A stretch of 64,000 bases of DNA. Origin: Purpureocillium takamizusanense. Lineage: Eukaryota > Ascomycota > Sordariomycetes > Hypocreales > Ophiocordycipitaceae. Position 1 is the first letter of the stretch; each line of letters starts with the position of its first letter. The translations under genes and the position numbers were made by a program. The stretch spans positions 310,001 through 374,000 of the forward strand of contig NC_063078.1 of assembly GCF_022605165.1 (NCBI RefSeq), written 5' to 3'. The notes beneath the pieces were generated by a model that did not search any database, was not told the DNA's origin, and saw only the letters and a program-made list of their open reading frames with translations. Shown here one piece after another: positions 1 through 12,218 of this stretch.

Positions 1-97
1 GGGAGCGACAAGACGCCCGAGAGGGAGAAAAAGGTGGGAAAGGAAAGAAAAGGCACCGCGAGGTGAAAGAGGGGAAAGAAAGAAAGAAGAGACGTAC

Positions 98-280
98 GCC
101 GCGCAATTGAAGCACTCGCTGAGGGGCTGGCTGACAGACACGGAAATGCTGCATCGGGGGCAGCCGATGATGTCGTTGCCGTTGCTGAGCATGCTTGTCT
201 CAACCTTAAAGCTGAGGGGGGTTTGCTGAAGACAGGTGGCGGCAAGCGGGATGTTGGGGGAGCTAGTCTCGCAGTGATTC
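98..280 (-). CDS. possible exon of an unidentified gene leaving the left edge (partial)
   Basis: On the minus strand a frame open from about 280 to 98 contains CPRC and, 13 residues later, CFNC, a CX2C-X13-CX2C pattern like a small zinc-binding or disulfide module. An ATG lies at 192. The frame ends at a good donor (GTACGT starting at 97) followed by a strongly pyrimidine-rich stretch to the window edge, as expected inside a fungal intron. I do not recognise the family; the opposite strand also has a short open frame here, so the assignment is weak. The rest of the gene would lie outside the window. Confidence 0.28.
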
Positions 281-1417
281 ACCTTTTTTTCTTTTCTTTT
301 CCAAAAAGCTTTCTTACTTAGTCGTCGTCGTCGTCGTTGAATACCGTGCCGGGCGCGCAGGGAGATGGAGCAAAGGGAAAGCAAGCAGTGGCAGACTCGT
401 TTGTCTGTTCGTTCGTCCAGACGCGCAGACGCCCTCGGAACATGGACGACATAGGACTCCGTCAAGGCTTTCGCTGCTGCTGCCGTCACGCACAGAAAAG
501 AAGAGACTCGTCGATCTATCTGCCTGGGGGGAAAACAATCAAAAACAAAATTGAAAGACGTGCGCTCCCGTCTCTTATACATCTTCCTCTTACTCCACGC
601 GCCTGTGAGGCTCCAGTCGTGGTGTCGTTTCTATCCGGAGCGGACGACGGACGGCGCTCTCTGCTCTCTGCTCTCCCCGCAGCGGCTGGAGGCACAAGAA
701 CGGCGGCGAGGCTCTAGACTTACACCTGTTACCTTAACGCTGCCTCGTAACACTGCACGCACGCCCCGTCCCGGATAGACAAAGACTGGGGGGTGGTTGT
801 CGCGGGCGAGCCGGCTGACAGGACACGACGGGCAAGGGTTCTATGTGGTCGCCTCCCTCCAATACCCGAATCTCACATCACCATCATACACCGAATCTTG
901 CATTGCTGCTCTCATGGCTCCTGTGTCTCCCAACTCCCAGCTCCCAGCTCTCAGCTTTCAGCGACTCGCAACTCGCAAGTCCGTGCTCGTAGCTCGCGGC
1001 TCGCGGCTCGCGGCTCCGCGGCTCCCGACGCCCAGCTCCTATGGCTCCCATCCCCTCCATTCCCAAATCTCTCTCTCCCTCTCTCCCGCAGACGCGAAAG
1101 AAGGATACAGCGACGAAACGTACAAGCCCTGACGGCACGCTTCTCATCCAATCGCTCGTCGACGCCTTGCTTTCGTCGCCCCGGAGAGGGTTGAAAGGAG
1201 GGTGGTGGGGCAGGCCTTCCGCGTCTGCTGAGCAGGGCATATTTTTTATCACTGACGGCCATATGCCGAGCGGGCGGCGGGCAAAGCACCGTGGGCGAAA
1301 GGGGTGTGGTCCCGTGTGCGTGGGTGCGTTGTTGTTGCTGCTGTTGTTGGTCGTCGACGCGCATGTGCTGTGCATAAATACACATGGTACGTCAGTTAGC
1401 CCATGGTGAAGGAAGGT

Positions 1418-1459
<42 letters not shown>
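1418..1459. repeat. GGCA tetranucleotide microsatellite
   Basis: About ten perfect GGCA units. It creates a spurious open frame encoding repeated Arg-Gln-Ala-Gly and is not coding. A reverse-orientation array of the same unit occurs at 50593-50636. Confidence 0.9.
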
Positions 1460-4010
1460 CTCGGCGTTGGGGCAAAATTTCGTCCCCGAATGGGCTCGGC
1501 AGGTGTCCGATCCGGGCCGCGGTATAAGGAAAGAAAGCGAGGGTACCGAGAAGCGAGTCAATATATTGAAGGTATGTATGTATGCGGGTAACGTTAGCAT
1601 GTATCTCGTTCGTGGTATCTGTGAGCGAGCCAAAGGCCAAGCCAACAACATGACGCTGGTCAGGGCTGCCTGCGGGCCAGAAAAATCCCCGTGTAGGGCA
1701 GTACGATGCCGCTGTCCCAACTGGCCCCCCTCTAGAGCGTGTCCGAGATCTATCTGCCGTTAGGATATATCGTGTCTTGCTCACAGGGGCCCTATTGCTG
1801 CGCGGCACCACCTTGAGGGTGCGCCTGGGGAGAGGGGATCCGCGTCGTCCCTCGCATGGGGGTGGGAAGCGGGCCGATGGCATGGCACTGCCGCGCTCGC
1901 AGGCCGATTTCGAATTCTCCGGGCGAACCCCCTAATTCTGTCATTGATGCAGCCCGGCCCTCCAGGGGCAAGGTTGTCTGTTCCCGGGGCCCTGTCAGGT
2001 CCCTCCGGAAGAGGGACAAGTCCACGAGAGGGAATTCTTCGATTGGAAGGGCGCCTCTGCCGGGTCTGGAACGCCATGCCGTGGCATCCGCTGAAGCACA
2101 TGGCGTGCATGATCGTCGAAACAAGGATCTGAACAGGGCTGCCGGTGCTGCTGCTGGGTAGAGGTGCCCGGCGGACGGGGACGTGCATACATCAGTGGAT
2201 GGCCACGAAGACCCTGGAAGCGCCCGCCCAACCGCGCCTCGGAAGATGAAGTCGGTAGTCGAGAGGAGACGAAACGGGTACGTACTCATGTACAGTATGT
2301 GTACTATAGATATGGCTCGGGTGAGCATGTACCGAACCACTCTAGTCTACATCCGCCCAAAGTCTGCACGTTCAGGGAAGGAGGGAGGGGCGGGAGGACG
2401 AAACGGCTCCGAAGGATCTACCTTATGTACTTCCACCTCGCCAGCCAGCCGCGTTACTGGCACTACCTTGTGTCGCGTGAGCACGGTACTGCCCCGAATC
2501 TTCTTCCCTGGCTGTCGCTCACTTTGACGTCTATCCTGTACGCGATACCCGGCACGCACTACGGTACACGCCAAGCTCCCTTGGAGTATTTTGCTTACTA
2601 TGAAGCGATTGGCGCTGAGCCAGCGCTAACCGCGAAAAAAGAAAGGAAAAAAAGGCAAAGCGACCCCTACCTTGACGCACGGGCCGGCTCGTCCTCCAGA
2701 TGGACGTACTGTACGTATACGTACATCTAGACGAGCCAAAGGTAATGGAAAAAGAAAGGAAACAGGGGGACGGGGAAGGGATGGGAAGAAAAAGTAACAT
2801 AAAATAAAAGGACCCGATCGTTCGCTTCCGTCGTGCCCTGCAGACGCCACGCGTACGTGCGCGCAGCGGGAAGAAACGATGCCGACGACGACAACGACCC
2901 GACAGTCGGCGATGGTTCAGGAGCGCGAGTGACAGGCAAGGGGGGGGAGGTCGGTGTCGGGATGGCGCGACTCCCACTGACTGTTGGTTACTCACTCCTC
3001 GTCACTTCACTTTACACACACACTCTCTCTAACACACACATACACACACACACACGCACACTCGCACGTACGCACGCACATATGGAAAAATCAAGAAATA
3101 ACACGACAGAAATCACGCAAAGAAGAAAGCTGAAGAAATACGTAAGAAAAACAGCCTTGTTGGCTGAAGGTTTTTTTGTGTCTCGGACCAGTGCCGGCTG
3201 CAACAATATGGTGCAAGCGTGTAAGTGCCCGCCTTACCATGGGTGGGTCGTTGCCTTGCCTCTTACTTTGTCGTCAAGCTGTTATTTCCGTTGCTGCTAG
3301 TACTGCGTCATCACCGTCTTTGCTTACTACTACAAGTGAAACATTTCCCCGAACAAAAAGATCCAGTTCAGCTACAATGTGCGTCCCACTCTTCAAAACC
3401 ATGACCTCCTCGTGCTCCTCCTCCTCCTCCTCCTCCGCGCGCCTCGGTCCCGTCTTCCCCGAAAAGATCGGACACTCCCCGCCCTATCCTTGTATGCACT
3501 ATGCACTGTGAATAGCGGGGACCCTACATGCGTACCAAGCTGTTTGGGCTTCTGCCGTAGGCTTCTGGGTGACACAAGCCATGGAGAGGGAGAGAGAGAA
3601 GCAATGACAAAGGGCAACTCTCTTTGATTGCCCTGCCCTGCCCTGCCCCCCAACACTCCTTGGGAGCCCCCCTGACCGGAAAGCATCCGCACCTCGACTC
3701 ATACGCCCGTGATGCCTATACAGGCCTTTGCCGTCGCTTCCTCCCCTTCTTCCGTCCAGCCACGGCCAGCCTGTGAGATACTACCAAAGGTGCCAAGTCA
3801 GGTCCTGTACTACTTCACAGCCTCACAAACACCTGGTAGCTTGCATCAACATGTGTCAGTACCTAGGAAGTAACCTTGGAGCAGCCAGGGGGGGGATTGG
3901 GCCCGCCGTGCTACCGGTCCCACGAACGCAACCCTACCCCGGCGGGGGGCCGGGCGTGCGTCCTCCCACGCGAAAGGAGAAGATGACCTGACATGGCCAG
4001 TCCATCTGTA

Positions 4011-4047
4011 GTACCTACTACCTCGTACCTACTACCTCGTACCTACT
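4011..4047. repeat. short tandem duplication (TACCTACTACCTCG)
   Basis: Two and a half copies of a 14-base unit rich in TACCT. Similar TACCTA-type sequence recurs in other spacers of this window, for example near 45280-45330, 55551-55566 and 56650-56664. Confidence 0.6.
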
Positions 4048-5295
4048 TTTCTGTGTGCCTTGTGCAACATATCCAAGGTACGTGTTTAGCTAGGCAGCTG
4101 TTCACATGCATTATCCACGCGCACGTATCTTGTACAAGATATATGCATCGCCCTGCCGCACCACGGCGCTTCTTGTGACACCTCCAGAGCCGCGCCTCTG
4201 GCTGTTACATAGACTGTATGCCGGTTGGTCCCCTGGTTATCGCTCACCAGCCCACTCGCCCGTTCGCCCGCCAGCCAGCCAGCCATCCATCTATCGGTGA
4301 TGGCCAGCCTCCTCCCATCCCCCTCCCATCCCATTGGCCCGACCAGTGTGACGGGTTTTGCGGGGAGGGGGACCCGAGCCAAGAAAGGAAGAAAAAAAGC
4401 GCCGAAAGGAAGAACGAAGAAGTGTAAAAATCAGGCCATGATCGCCGCTGCCCCGGGGAGGCTGCGTTCCGTGACCAACGGTTGGCAGCTGATCGAGACA
4501 CACACACCTACATACATACATACATACTGCCTCGTTAGTACGCAGAGGTACCTCATCCTCCACGCTTGTGTCGAGATATGGTCGTTCGGCGAGATTGCCG
4601 AGCGTACTCCCCCGTGGGCCCCTGGGATCGTCGGCAAGGAAGGAAGAGGGGGTGCGCGGTTCGAGATGGCGCAGGGGCGCGTGTGTGTGTGGCTCTGCGT
4701 GGGTGGGCGGATGGACGTCTGGGCCTGCGAGCGATGTGACGCCAAGCGAGCTCGTTTCCTCTCGTCTCGGCTGATGAGCTTGACACTTTTGTCAGTCTGA
4801 CACATAAACTGCCAACCCGTCAGTATACAGGGTCGTAAAAGAGACAACAACAGAGCAGTCTGCCTCTGCGAGCAAGATGCGGGCCGAGGAAATGTCAACG
4901 TGGCTCTGTCGAATTTCAAGTGCACAAAGCACATCAGATAATCAGTCGAGTAGTGTAAAATCAACCCGTTCCCTATAGTTGCGCCGGTCCTGCTTCCATC
5001 TATCCGCAGGCCTCGGCGTCGTCCTTTTATTATCCCCGTGTTGTGTCCGTAATGTGCACCATGCCGGGCCGCCGCAGTCTTTGCAGACGTATAGCTCAGC
5101 CTCCATCCCCAGTTGGGCGCGCTCGCAAAAGAAAGCAAAGCAAATGCAAACTCGCCTCAGTCACAGATATGCGTACCCTCTTGCTTGCGCTCGCTGCCCG
5201 CTTTCCAATATAGTGACCGACCGACGTCCGGGCCCTGACCCGACCCCTCTCCGTCCCATTCATGCCCAGCGGATACCAAGGAAAATAGCGACCGT

Positions 5296-5350
5296 GTGGT
5301 TGTGTGTGCGTGTGCGTGTGTGTGCGCGTGCGCGTGCGCGTGCGCGTGTG
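5296..5350. repeat. GT/GC-rich simple repeat
   Basis: Alternating purine-pyrimidine tract of GTGTGC and GCGTGC units, about 100 bp beyond the GDT1 stop codon. Alternating tracts of this kind can adopt left-handed DNA, but nothing in the sequence shows a function. Confidence 0.8.
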
Positions 5351-5445
5351 CCAATTACAACAGATAGTAGCCCGCCAACTTGTCCATGTGAAAAAGAATG
5401 AGCGACCTCGACGCTGGCGAGCGAGGAGCACCGGCACCAGCCCGA

Positions 5446-7120
5446 TTACCCGTGCAGGGCTTCGATAAAGTAGATAAACGCGAAGAGCAGGAATGCAACG
5501 GCGCCGCCCACAGTCACTACAACAGCGTTAGCTTCCACTTCAATACCCGACCCGGCCCATGTGTTTCACTCACCAACTTTCAGGCTGACACGGCCCGCGA
5601 TGGCGCGGCCGCCCAGCACCGCCACTCCCGTGCAGATGGCATGGCCGCAGGTTGCTCCCAGTGTCACCCACCAGTAATCCTGGCCCGCCGCCATGGCAAT
5701 CGTCGCGATTTGGCTCCTGTCCCCCCACTCGCCCAGGAACGTCATGGCAAACGTCTGCACCCACGCGGGGCTCAGGAGTAAGGAGCACAGGTTGCTTACC
5801 CCGTGTGCAAAGTTCTGAATGGATCCGCGGCTGCGAGACGGGCTGCGCGAGGGCGACTGCGATGGCGACCGCGGCGGCGACGGGAAGCGGCCCTTGGCCC
5901 TCGAGCTTCGCCCCTTGAGACCCATCTCCAAAGAGTGTGGTGACATGTCGTGGCGGCTGCGCCCGAGTTCCTTTTCCTTCTCGGCGAGCTCTTGCTCCAC
6001 CTCGTGCATCTCCGCCGAGACGCCTTCGTTCGGGTCCATCTTCATGCCCTCGCGAAGGAGCTTGGCGCCAAAGACCAGGAAGAGGCCGGCAGCGAGGAAG
6101 CTTGTCAACCGCTTGGGAATCAACGTCGGCACAGCGTGCCCAAGAACGGCAGACAGGACCGTCATGACGAGCAATGCTCCAAAAGCCGCCGAGAAGACCA
6201 CCATGCGGTCGTGCTTCATGGCCATGAGCGCCGCCACCAGGAATGTCTTGTCGCCGACCTCGGAAACCAGGATCATGGTAAAGGACAGGATGAAAGAGTG
6301 GAACGGCTGAATGATGCCATCGTCCTCTAGCGGCGTGGACTTGTCCTTTTCTACTGGGATCGGAGCACTCTTTTTGGGCTCGAGGGGGGATTCCTTGACC
6401 GAATCGGGCAATGGCGTCTTGTCGCGGTGCTTGCCTGGGAGGTCTTCTGGCTTCTGTTTGGAAGCGTTAGCTATCGGAGGCACAAGGGCAGCTCGGAGGA
6501 GGAAAGCATACGTCAAGGCCTGTGTAGTCTGTGCTGCCCTCCGCCTTGTCTAATGACGACTTGGTTTTGGTCTTGTCCCTGCTCTTGTCCTTGGTGCTGT
6601 CCTTGCCCAGCTTCTGCTCCTCGCTGTGCGGCATGGGGGGCTTCTCTTTGGGAGCCTCCGGCTGCGCAAACGTCCTCTCGCCCGTCTTGCCCTCTTGAGC
6701 CTTGCGAGCAGCCGACTTCTCCGTCACGCCACCCTCAATGCCTGTTGAGCCTTGTGGCCGTTCCCGGTTCTTGTCGAACATTACGCCGTCGTTGGACTCG
6801 GGGATCTTCTTGCCGTCTACGACGGTCGGGTCGTGGGGCCGCCCCTTGAGAGGCGGCAGGCCGTTATTGTCGGAGTCTGTCGCGGTGCCATCCGTCTCGA
6901 CGAAAGGGCCGAGATGGGGCTTGCCATCCTTGCCATCGAACGGGGCGTCCTTGGTGGAGAGACGTGATCGAGGTTTTGCGCCATCGTCCGAGTCAAGCAG
7001 GGACGCAACGGAAGCATCCTCCCGCTCTGCCGTAGTGCTACCAGATCTGGCCCCCAGACCAGCGGCCAACGATGGCAGCAGCAGGAGGAGGAGAGGTGAG
7101 TGTTTGGTGCGGAACCGCAT
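5446..7120 (-). CDS. GDT1: GDT1/TMEM165 family Golgi cation transporter
   Basis: Membrane transporter of the UPF0016/GDT1 family, whose yeast and human members move Ca2+/Mn2+ (against H+) into the Golgi and support glycosylation. The 519-residue model has exons 7120-6512, 6453-5574 and 5516-5446 with introns 6511-6454 (GTATGC, branch GCTAAC) and 5573-5517. Two family signature motifs are present: EVGDKT in the first half and EWGDRS in the second, each in a hydrophobic three-helix repeat. An Arg/Ser-Pro-rich linker lies between them. The N-terminus has a signal-like hydrophobic segment (residues 4-22) followed by about 180 residues of low-complexity charged sequence, longer than in yeast. The last exon encodes the final membrane helix. 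It is divergently oriented to the WD40 gene. Confidence 0.93.
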
Positions 7121-8969
7121 GGTGACGATGGTGATGCGGTGTTGGTGGCGGCGGGGGTTGCGGTGCGATTGCTCGGCGCTGTTGCTCGCAAGAGATCCGC
7201 TTCGGCCACCCGCTGATCAGAAAGAGAGGGAGACAATGTGGGAAGAGGCGGCAACGATAGTGCGGACGCGGCGTCGACGGCCCCGAGGCGCAGAATGGTC
7301 GATCTGTCGGGGTCTCGGGGGTTCGCAAGGGGCGCGCGTCGCCGCTCGGGTTAAGTGAAGGCACGCGAGCGTCTTTCGGGGACGCGACACGCGGCAGAAT
7401 AGTAGGGGGGGGTAGCAATGGAAGGAAAAGGAACGGACGGATGCAAAGACGCTATGCGAGGGCCGAGCGGTCGGGACTTGGGAGGGAAGGAGAGACGTGA
7501 AGCGATGGCGATGTTGAATGTCGAGGGCAAGGGGGAAAAAGTGGACGTGCTATATTATGTCTGTCTGTCCAACCCGCCGCACCTCGACTGTCGTATTAGT
7601 AGCGTACGTATATGGGGGAGGTACCGGACAGGGTTGCCTTTACCGAAGGAAGGTTTGGCATTCGACAGGTCGCGCTCCTAATGGACGAACGGGTGGGCCC
7701 CAGAGGCCTGGTGGCGGGAGTGGAGGCGCTGCAGGGCCGCTGGATGGGCCACCGGAAGGGGGACATAAGGGGGCCTGGGGGCGTTACAGGAAGCTTCAGG
7801 TGCCTGTCCACGGCGTCGTATGGCGGGGGGCTCGCCGCTTCCAGTGGGTGGCCGCTAGTCATGCCACCGTTCCGGGCAGCCCACGGGTGCTTCCTGTGCC
7901 TCTGCGACGGCGCATGCATCGTGCCTCAGATTGTGGCTTCGAGGCTATTCTGTCGACTATACCCCGTGCAGAGGAATTTTGTATGGAAGGCTGCGCTCCA
8001 ACTGGACGCCTTGTACCGTCCGTATGGTTAACGTTACCCGTTCTCCCCTGTCCGGCGAACGACCATGGCGAGGCTCGCCGAGACAGGTCACGATGTGGAT
8101 TTGCCATCGGGCTGCCACCAGAACTGTATATTTACGGTATGACAGTTTGCTGGGACTGGGCAGAGCATTGAGGAACTTGTGGTGCTTTGCATCCTTTGTC
8201 CTTCAAGGAGTGATCATCAGATTGTCCGTGCTACCCGAGCGATAAGGTAGGGAGGTATTACAGTCAGCGTCTGTTGTGTGACAGTATACTCCCGCATGTA
8301 CTTCGTACTTATGTTGGCCACATTCGCTTCGAATCACACCACTGTATTCTACACGACCAATCTCCATCCCATCGCCTTGGACTCACAACCCGAGGTCGTT
8401 ATCCGGACCTGGGCTTGCGTCGGGGAGCGGCCGCTTACTACTGGTGCTGCCCGCTACCCCATGCGGAGTACCTCCCAGTGACTGGCACCAGCGCTGGCCC
8501 CTGCGGAGGCCCCGTGTAGTTTCCCGTAGCTCCGTATCCGACCCCATCGGGTCCACTACCCACCCATTCGGAGACTTGGACCCTCGCAGAGCTTAACTCC
8601 GCCCAAGCTGCTGCTTATCCAGCACAGCGCAGCACAGCACAGCATCTCGATCCCCACCGCACCGTCATAACGTCACTGACCTGCGCTCCTTGAATCATCA
8701 CCCTTGACATGGCCGGCTATTCCTGTGCCCCTTGGGTATTGGCGTCGTAGCTGCATAGACCCGAGTGCCAAATCTATAACCCTACCTGGAAATATCCTCC
8801 CCTGCTCCTCCAGTCCACCGGCGACAACGGCCCTGGCGTTCGACTCGGGACAGACGGAATCGGCGCCCCGCCATCCATGGTCAGCGTACCAACCGTGCAG
8901 GACCCTTGACGAACTCATATTGCCCGCGCCCAGGGCATCGCCTTGTTGAATCCGGCGACTAGTCTGACC
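7121..8969. promoter_or_regulatory. divergent intergenic region between GDT1 and the WD40 gene
   Basis: No gene is visible. The 1.85 kb separates two genes transcribed away from each other, so it must hold both promoters and 5' leaders. No TATA box stands out close to either start. Confidence 0.4.
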
Positions 8970-11077
8970 ATGAGTGCGCCAAATGAACAAGGAGCCACCG
9001 GCTCCCAGCATGTGAGAGAGAGTGACGACCACGATGATGATACCGAGCACTCCGAGACAGGCCGCGAGACGGGGCTTAGCGGAGAGGATAGCGACGATGA
9101 CGAACCACATCTCTACCGCATGCCGGGTTCATACGTCGTCTACGGTGACGATGACGAGGACGAAGGAGACCAGGATGATGATGCCGAGGACGAGGACTTT
9201 GAAGTCGAAGAGGAGGACGTCGACGAGGATGACCCGGACGTCGACGACTTTGACGATGAGGAAGACCCAATCCAGCAGATCATGGGACTATTTCGAGGTG
9301 CGCATCTCCCGCGTCCCTACACAAACCTCAGCGTACTGACAGTTGAGCTGATCCAGACGGTGAGAGGACAGGCCTATTGACGCGCGGGCAACTCATGGCG
9401 CTGCTGCGACAGCGCGGTTTGAGCAATGCTCTATTTAACAACGCGGATGACGAGGAGGGCTTCCTCAGCATGTGGGGTTCTCGGAGACGGCGGCAACCCA
9501 AGGACCCCAACCGCTATCCCAAGGTGCCGAGCGAGGAGGGCATCAAACTCATGAGGAGTGGCACCTTTGGGGCCAACGACTACGACCTGCACGCCAAGAA
9601 GCGCATTTCCAGGCGGATGCTCGAGCGTGAGCTCGGGCTCGGTGACCGCGAGCAGAGAAAGCGGAACAGCGACATTGTAACCCAGGTTCGCTGCTCGCTC
9701 TGCCCAATGCCGTTTGCCGCTATCTAACCTGGTTGTCGCAGTCCATGATACCCGGCACGAGAGCAGAGAAGATTGTCCACTACGACAGCCCCGTATACTC
9801 GGGTCAATTTTCGGATGACGGCAACTTCTTCTTTTCGTGCTGCCAAGACTTCAAGGTCCGCATGTACGACACCTCAAACCCGTACGAGTGGAAGTACTAC
9901 AAGACAGCATCGTACCCATGGGGAGAGTGGACCTTGACGGACGCAAGCTTGAGCCCTGATAACCGATGGCTGGCATACACATCCATCCAGAGCATGGTGT
10001 CCATGGCCCCTACGGACCCCAACGACACCGGCGACCCGTATACGCTCGATCTTGACGACACCGCCGTGCGACACAACCACACCTGGCGAACTCGAGGCGG
10101 GTTCGGCATCTGGTCCATCCGATTCTCCGGCGACGGCAGAGAGCTCGTGGCAGGAACAAGCTCTGATGCCATTGTCGTTTACGACATCGAGTCGCGCCGA
10201 GTGCTCCATCACGTCACCGGACACGAGGACCACGTCAACGCCGTCTGCTTCGCGGACAAGCTGTCGCCGCACATTGTCTACTCGGGGTCGGACGATTGTA
10301 CCATCAAGGTGTGGGATCGGAGGAGCATGGGGACCGCGCGCGAGGCGGGCGCATTCGTCGGCCACGTTGAGGGGTTGACGTATATTGATAGCAAAGGCGA
10401 CGGGCGGTACATCCTGAGCAACGGCAAAGACCAGAGCATGAAGTTGTGGGACTTGAGGATGGCCAAGTCGTCTGCAAAGTTCCGGGAAGAAGCACCGCTG
10501 CGGCGCACAATTGGCGGCACGTTCGACTACCGCAGGGAAGCGTACGACGACGAAGATTGGGATCCGCACCCGCAGGACAACTCGTTGGTAACCTTTAGGG
10601 GTCACAAGGTCCTTCGCACTCTCATCCGGTGCCACTTTTCGCCGCCGTCCTCGACCAACTCGCGATACGTTTATTCGGGAAGCGCCGACGGGAAAGTGTA
10701 CATCTGGAATATGGACGCAACGCTGGCTGGGACGATTGACGTGAAGAAGGCCACAATGGCAACCCGGCGGAGGGACCGACACACAAGGCACTGGTTTGAT
10801 GAGCCAGGCGGCTGGGGCACTTGCGTGCGTGACGCAAGCTGGCACCCGACGGCCCCGGTTCTGGTTGGTGAGTCTCTTCTGCACCCGACTCGGAGGAGCA
10901 TGCGGTGGCTAACATGTTTCAGCGTCGGCGTGGAACGGATACAGCATGGCACGCGGCACCTGCAGCCTGCACGCGTTTAACGAGTCGACGGACGACGAGG
11001 GCGAGCCGGGGATGCGGCGAAGCGTGGACTCCAACCTGCGGGAAGACCCAGAGGTGTTTCAGGACTCTGGCTACTGA
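8970..11077 (+). CDS. WD40 repeat protein, DCAF11/WDR23-like CRL4 substrate receptor
   Basis: Likely substrate receptor of a CUL4-DDB1 ubiquitin ligase. The 640-residue model starts at the first ATG (8970) and has introns 9298-9371, 9686-9741 and 10868-10922. The N-terminus is extremely acidic (roughly residues 15-105), followed by a region resembling the DCAF11 N-terminal segment, then seven or so WD repeats. Repeats ending VWDRR and LWDLR carry the WDxR (DWD box) signature used to bind DDB1. A conserved stretch near HVTGHEDHVNAVCF is the classic WD core. The short final exon, in frame after the last intron, ends DSGY. The DCAF11 assignment rests on overall architecture; another WD40 subfamily is possible. 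Confidence 0.85.
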
Positions 11078-12218
11078 GCTCCCGCTGCCTCATGAGTTAC
11101 TGCACCGGTACGGGGGAAACACGTTGTGTGGCTATAGTTCAGGCGATCAAGGAGAGGCGATCAAGGAGCAGCATTGCCAGGCATATTGAGCAGCCAAAGA
11201 AGGGCCCGAATTTGCGTGTCTGAATCTGAAGTAGTATTGGTGTGATTCGGACTTGTACAGCCTCCACGAGTTTATGAGACGATTGATACTTTGTCGTGGG
11301 GCTGAGCCTCGATATTCGTCACCTACATTCGCGATTATTCACCTGATCTACTGAATATACACGTGCGTGCGGTCATGGCTTTGTACTTGTCCAAGGGCTC
11401 TCTACCGCCGCTGGCCGATCAGATGACATGAAGTTCCCTTGAGGCCATCGCCCAAACTAGAGCCCGGGGTACATACAGCCTTGATCCGCATCGCCACGCT
11501 GACGAGACGCGACTCTGTGGTGTTCTGAGAAGGCGCTCCAACGTGCGCATGCGCCAACCGTGCCAAATCGGTCAGACAGAGCTGGAGAGTCAAGGCCTTT
11601 GGACTTTGGTCGGACATCCTGGTCCGTCTTACAACGGTGACATTGGTCAGGCTGCTCGCTCTCGCATTCGCTCTTTGAATTTGGTGAATGAAACGCGCGT
11701 CAGCCAGGCGCCAACGGTCAACAATAGCTGGCGCTGCCTAGGGCGAGCGGCCCTGTGGTTCCACTAGCGATGCGATGACGTTGCCGGCCTCACTACTAAC
11801 CCAAGGTTGCACCTGCGGGACGCTTGCTTTTTGATGCGGCAGATCTGTGAAAAGGCCCTTGAGGTGCTGTGCCGGGACGGTGACCTTGATGAAGGTGCGG
11901 GTTTGCGCGGCCGGTGGGTGGCTGGGTGTCGTTGATTGCGTTTGGCTCGTAAATCGTATAAGCCACGTTGGACTCGCAGTATGTTGGAAGCGTTATGTAC
12001 TGCATGGGCACTAGAAATGCTGTACTGTGTGTTCTGGACTCGCAAGCTCTGTAAGCCACTGTTGACTTACACCACGACCAACGCCCCGTGTATATGGTCC
12101 GTGAATGCTATATAATATATAATGGGTTCCTGATATATGGAAAGGGGCCCAAAGGACTTGGATATTTAGCAGAGCAAGGCAACTCAGCGTCTACACTGCA
12201 GCCGCTCGCATCTCCAAA
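11078..12218. other. 1.1 kb spacer, no gene seen
   Basis: It holds the 3' end of the WD40 gene and the promoter of the hydrolase at 12219. No coding exon chain is visible. Confidence 0.5.
12110..12123 (+). promoter_or_regulatory. TATA box of the secreted hydrolase gene
   Basis: A TATAATATATAAT tract about 100 bases upstream of the ATG at 12219, in the position expected for a fungal TATA element. Confidence 0.6.

Larger units (their letters stand above)
281..5445. other. 5.2 kb stretch without a recognisable gene
   Basis: Open frames here are short, overlap on all strands and lack recognisable motifs or splice-consistent exon chains. Visible content is a GGCA tetranucleotide array (1418-1459), CA-rich repeats near 3016-3080, a duplicated 14-mer near 4011-4047 and a GTGTGC/GCGTGC array (5296-5350). 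The segment just before 5446 is the 3' side of the GDT1 gene. Confidence 0.5.

Noticed and set aside
1403..1591. Open frame encoding repeated Arg-Gln-Ala-Gly
   Set aside because: It is only a translation of the GGCA microsatellite, with no gene structure around it.
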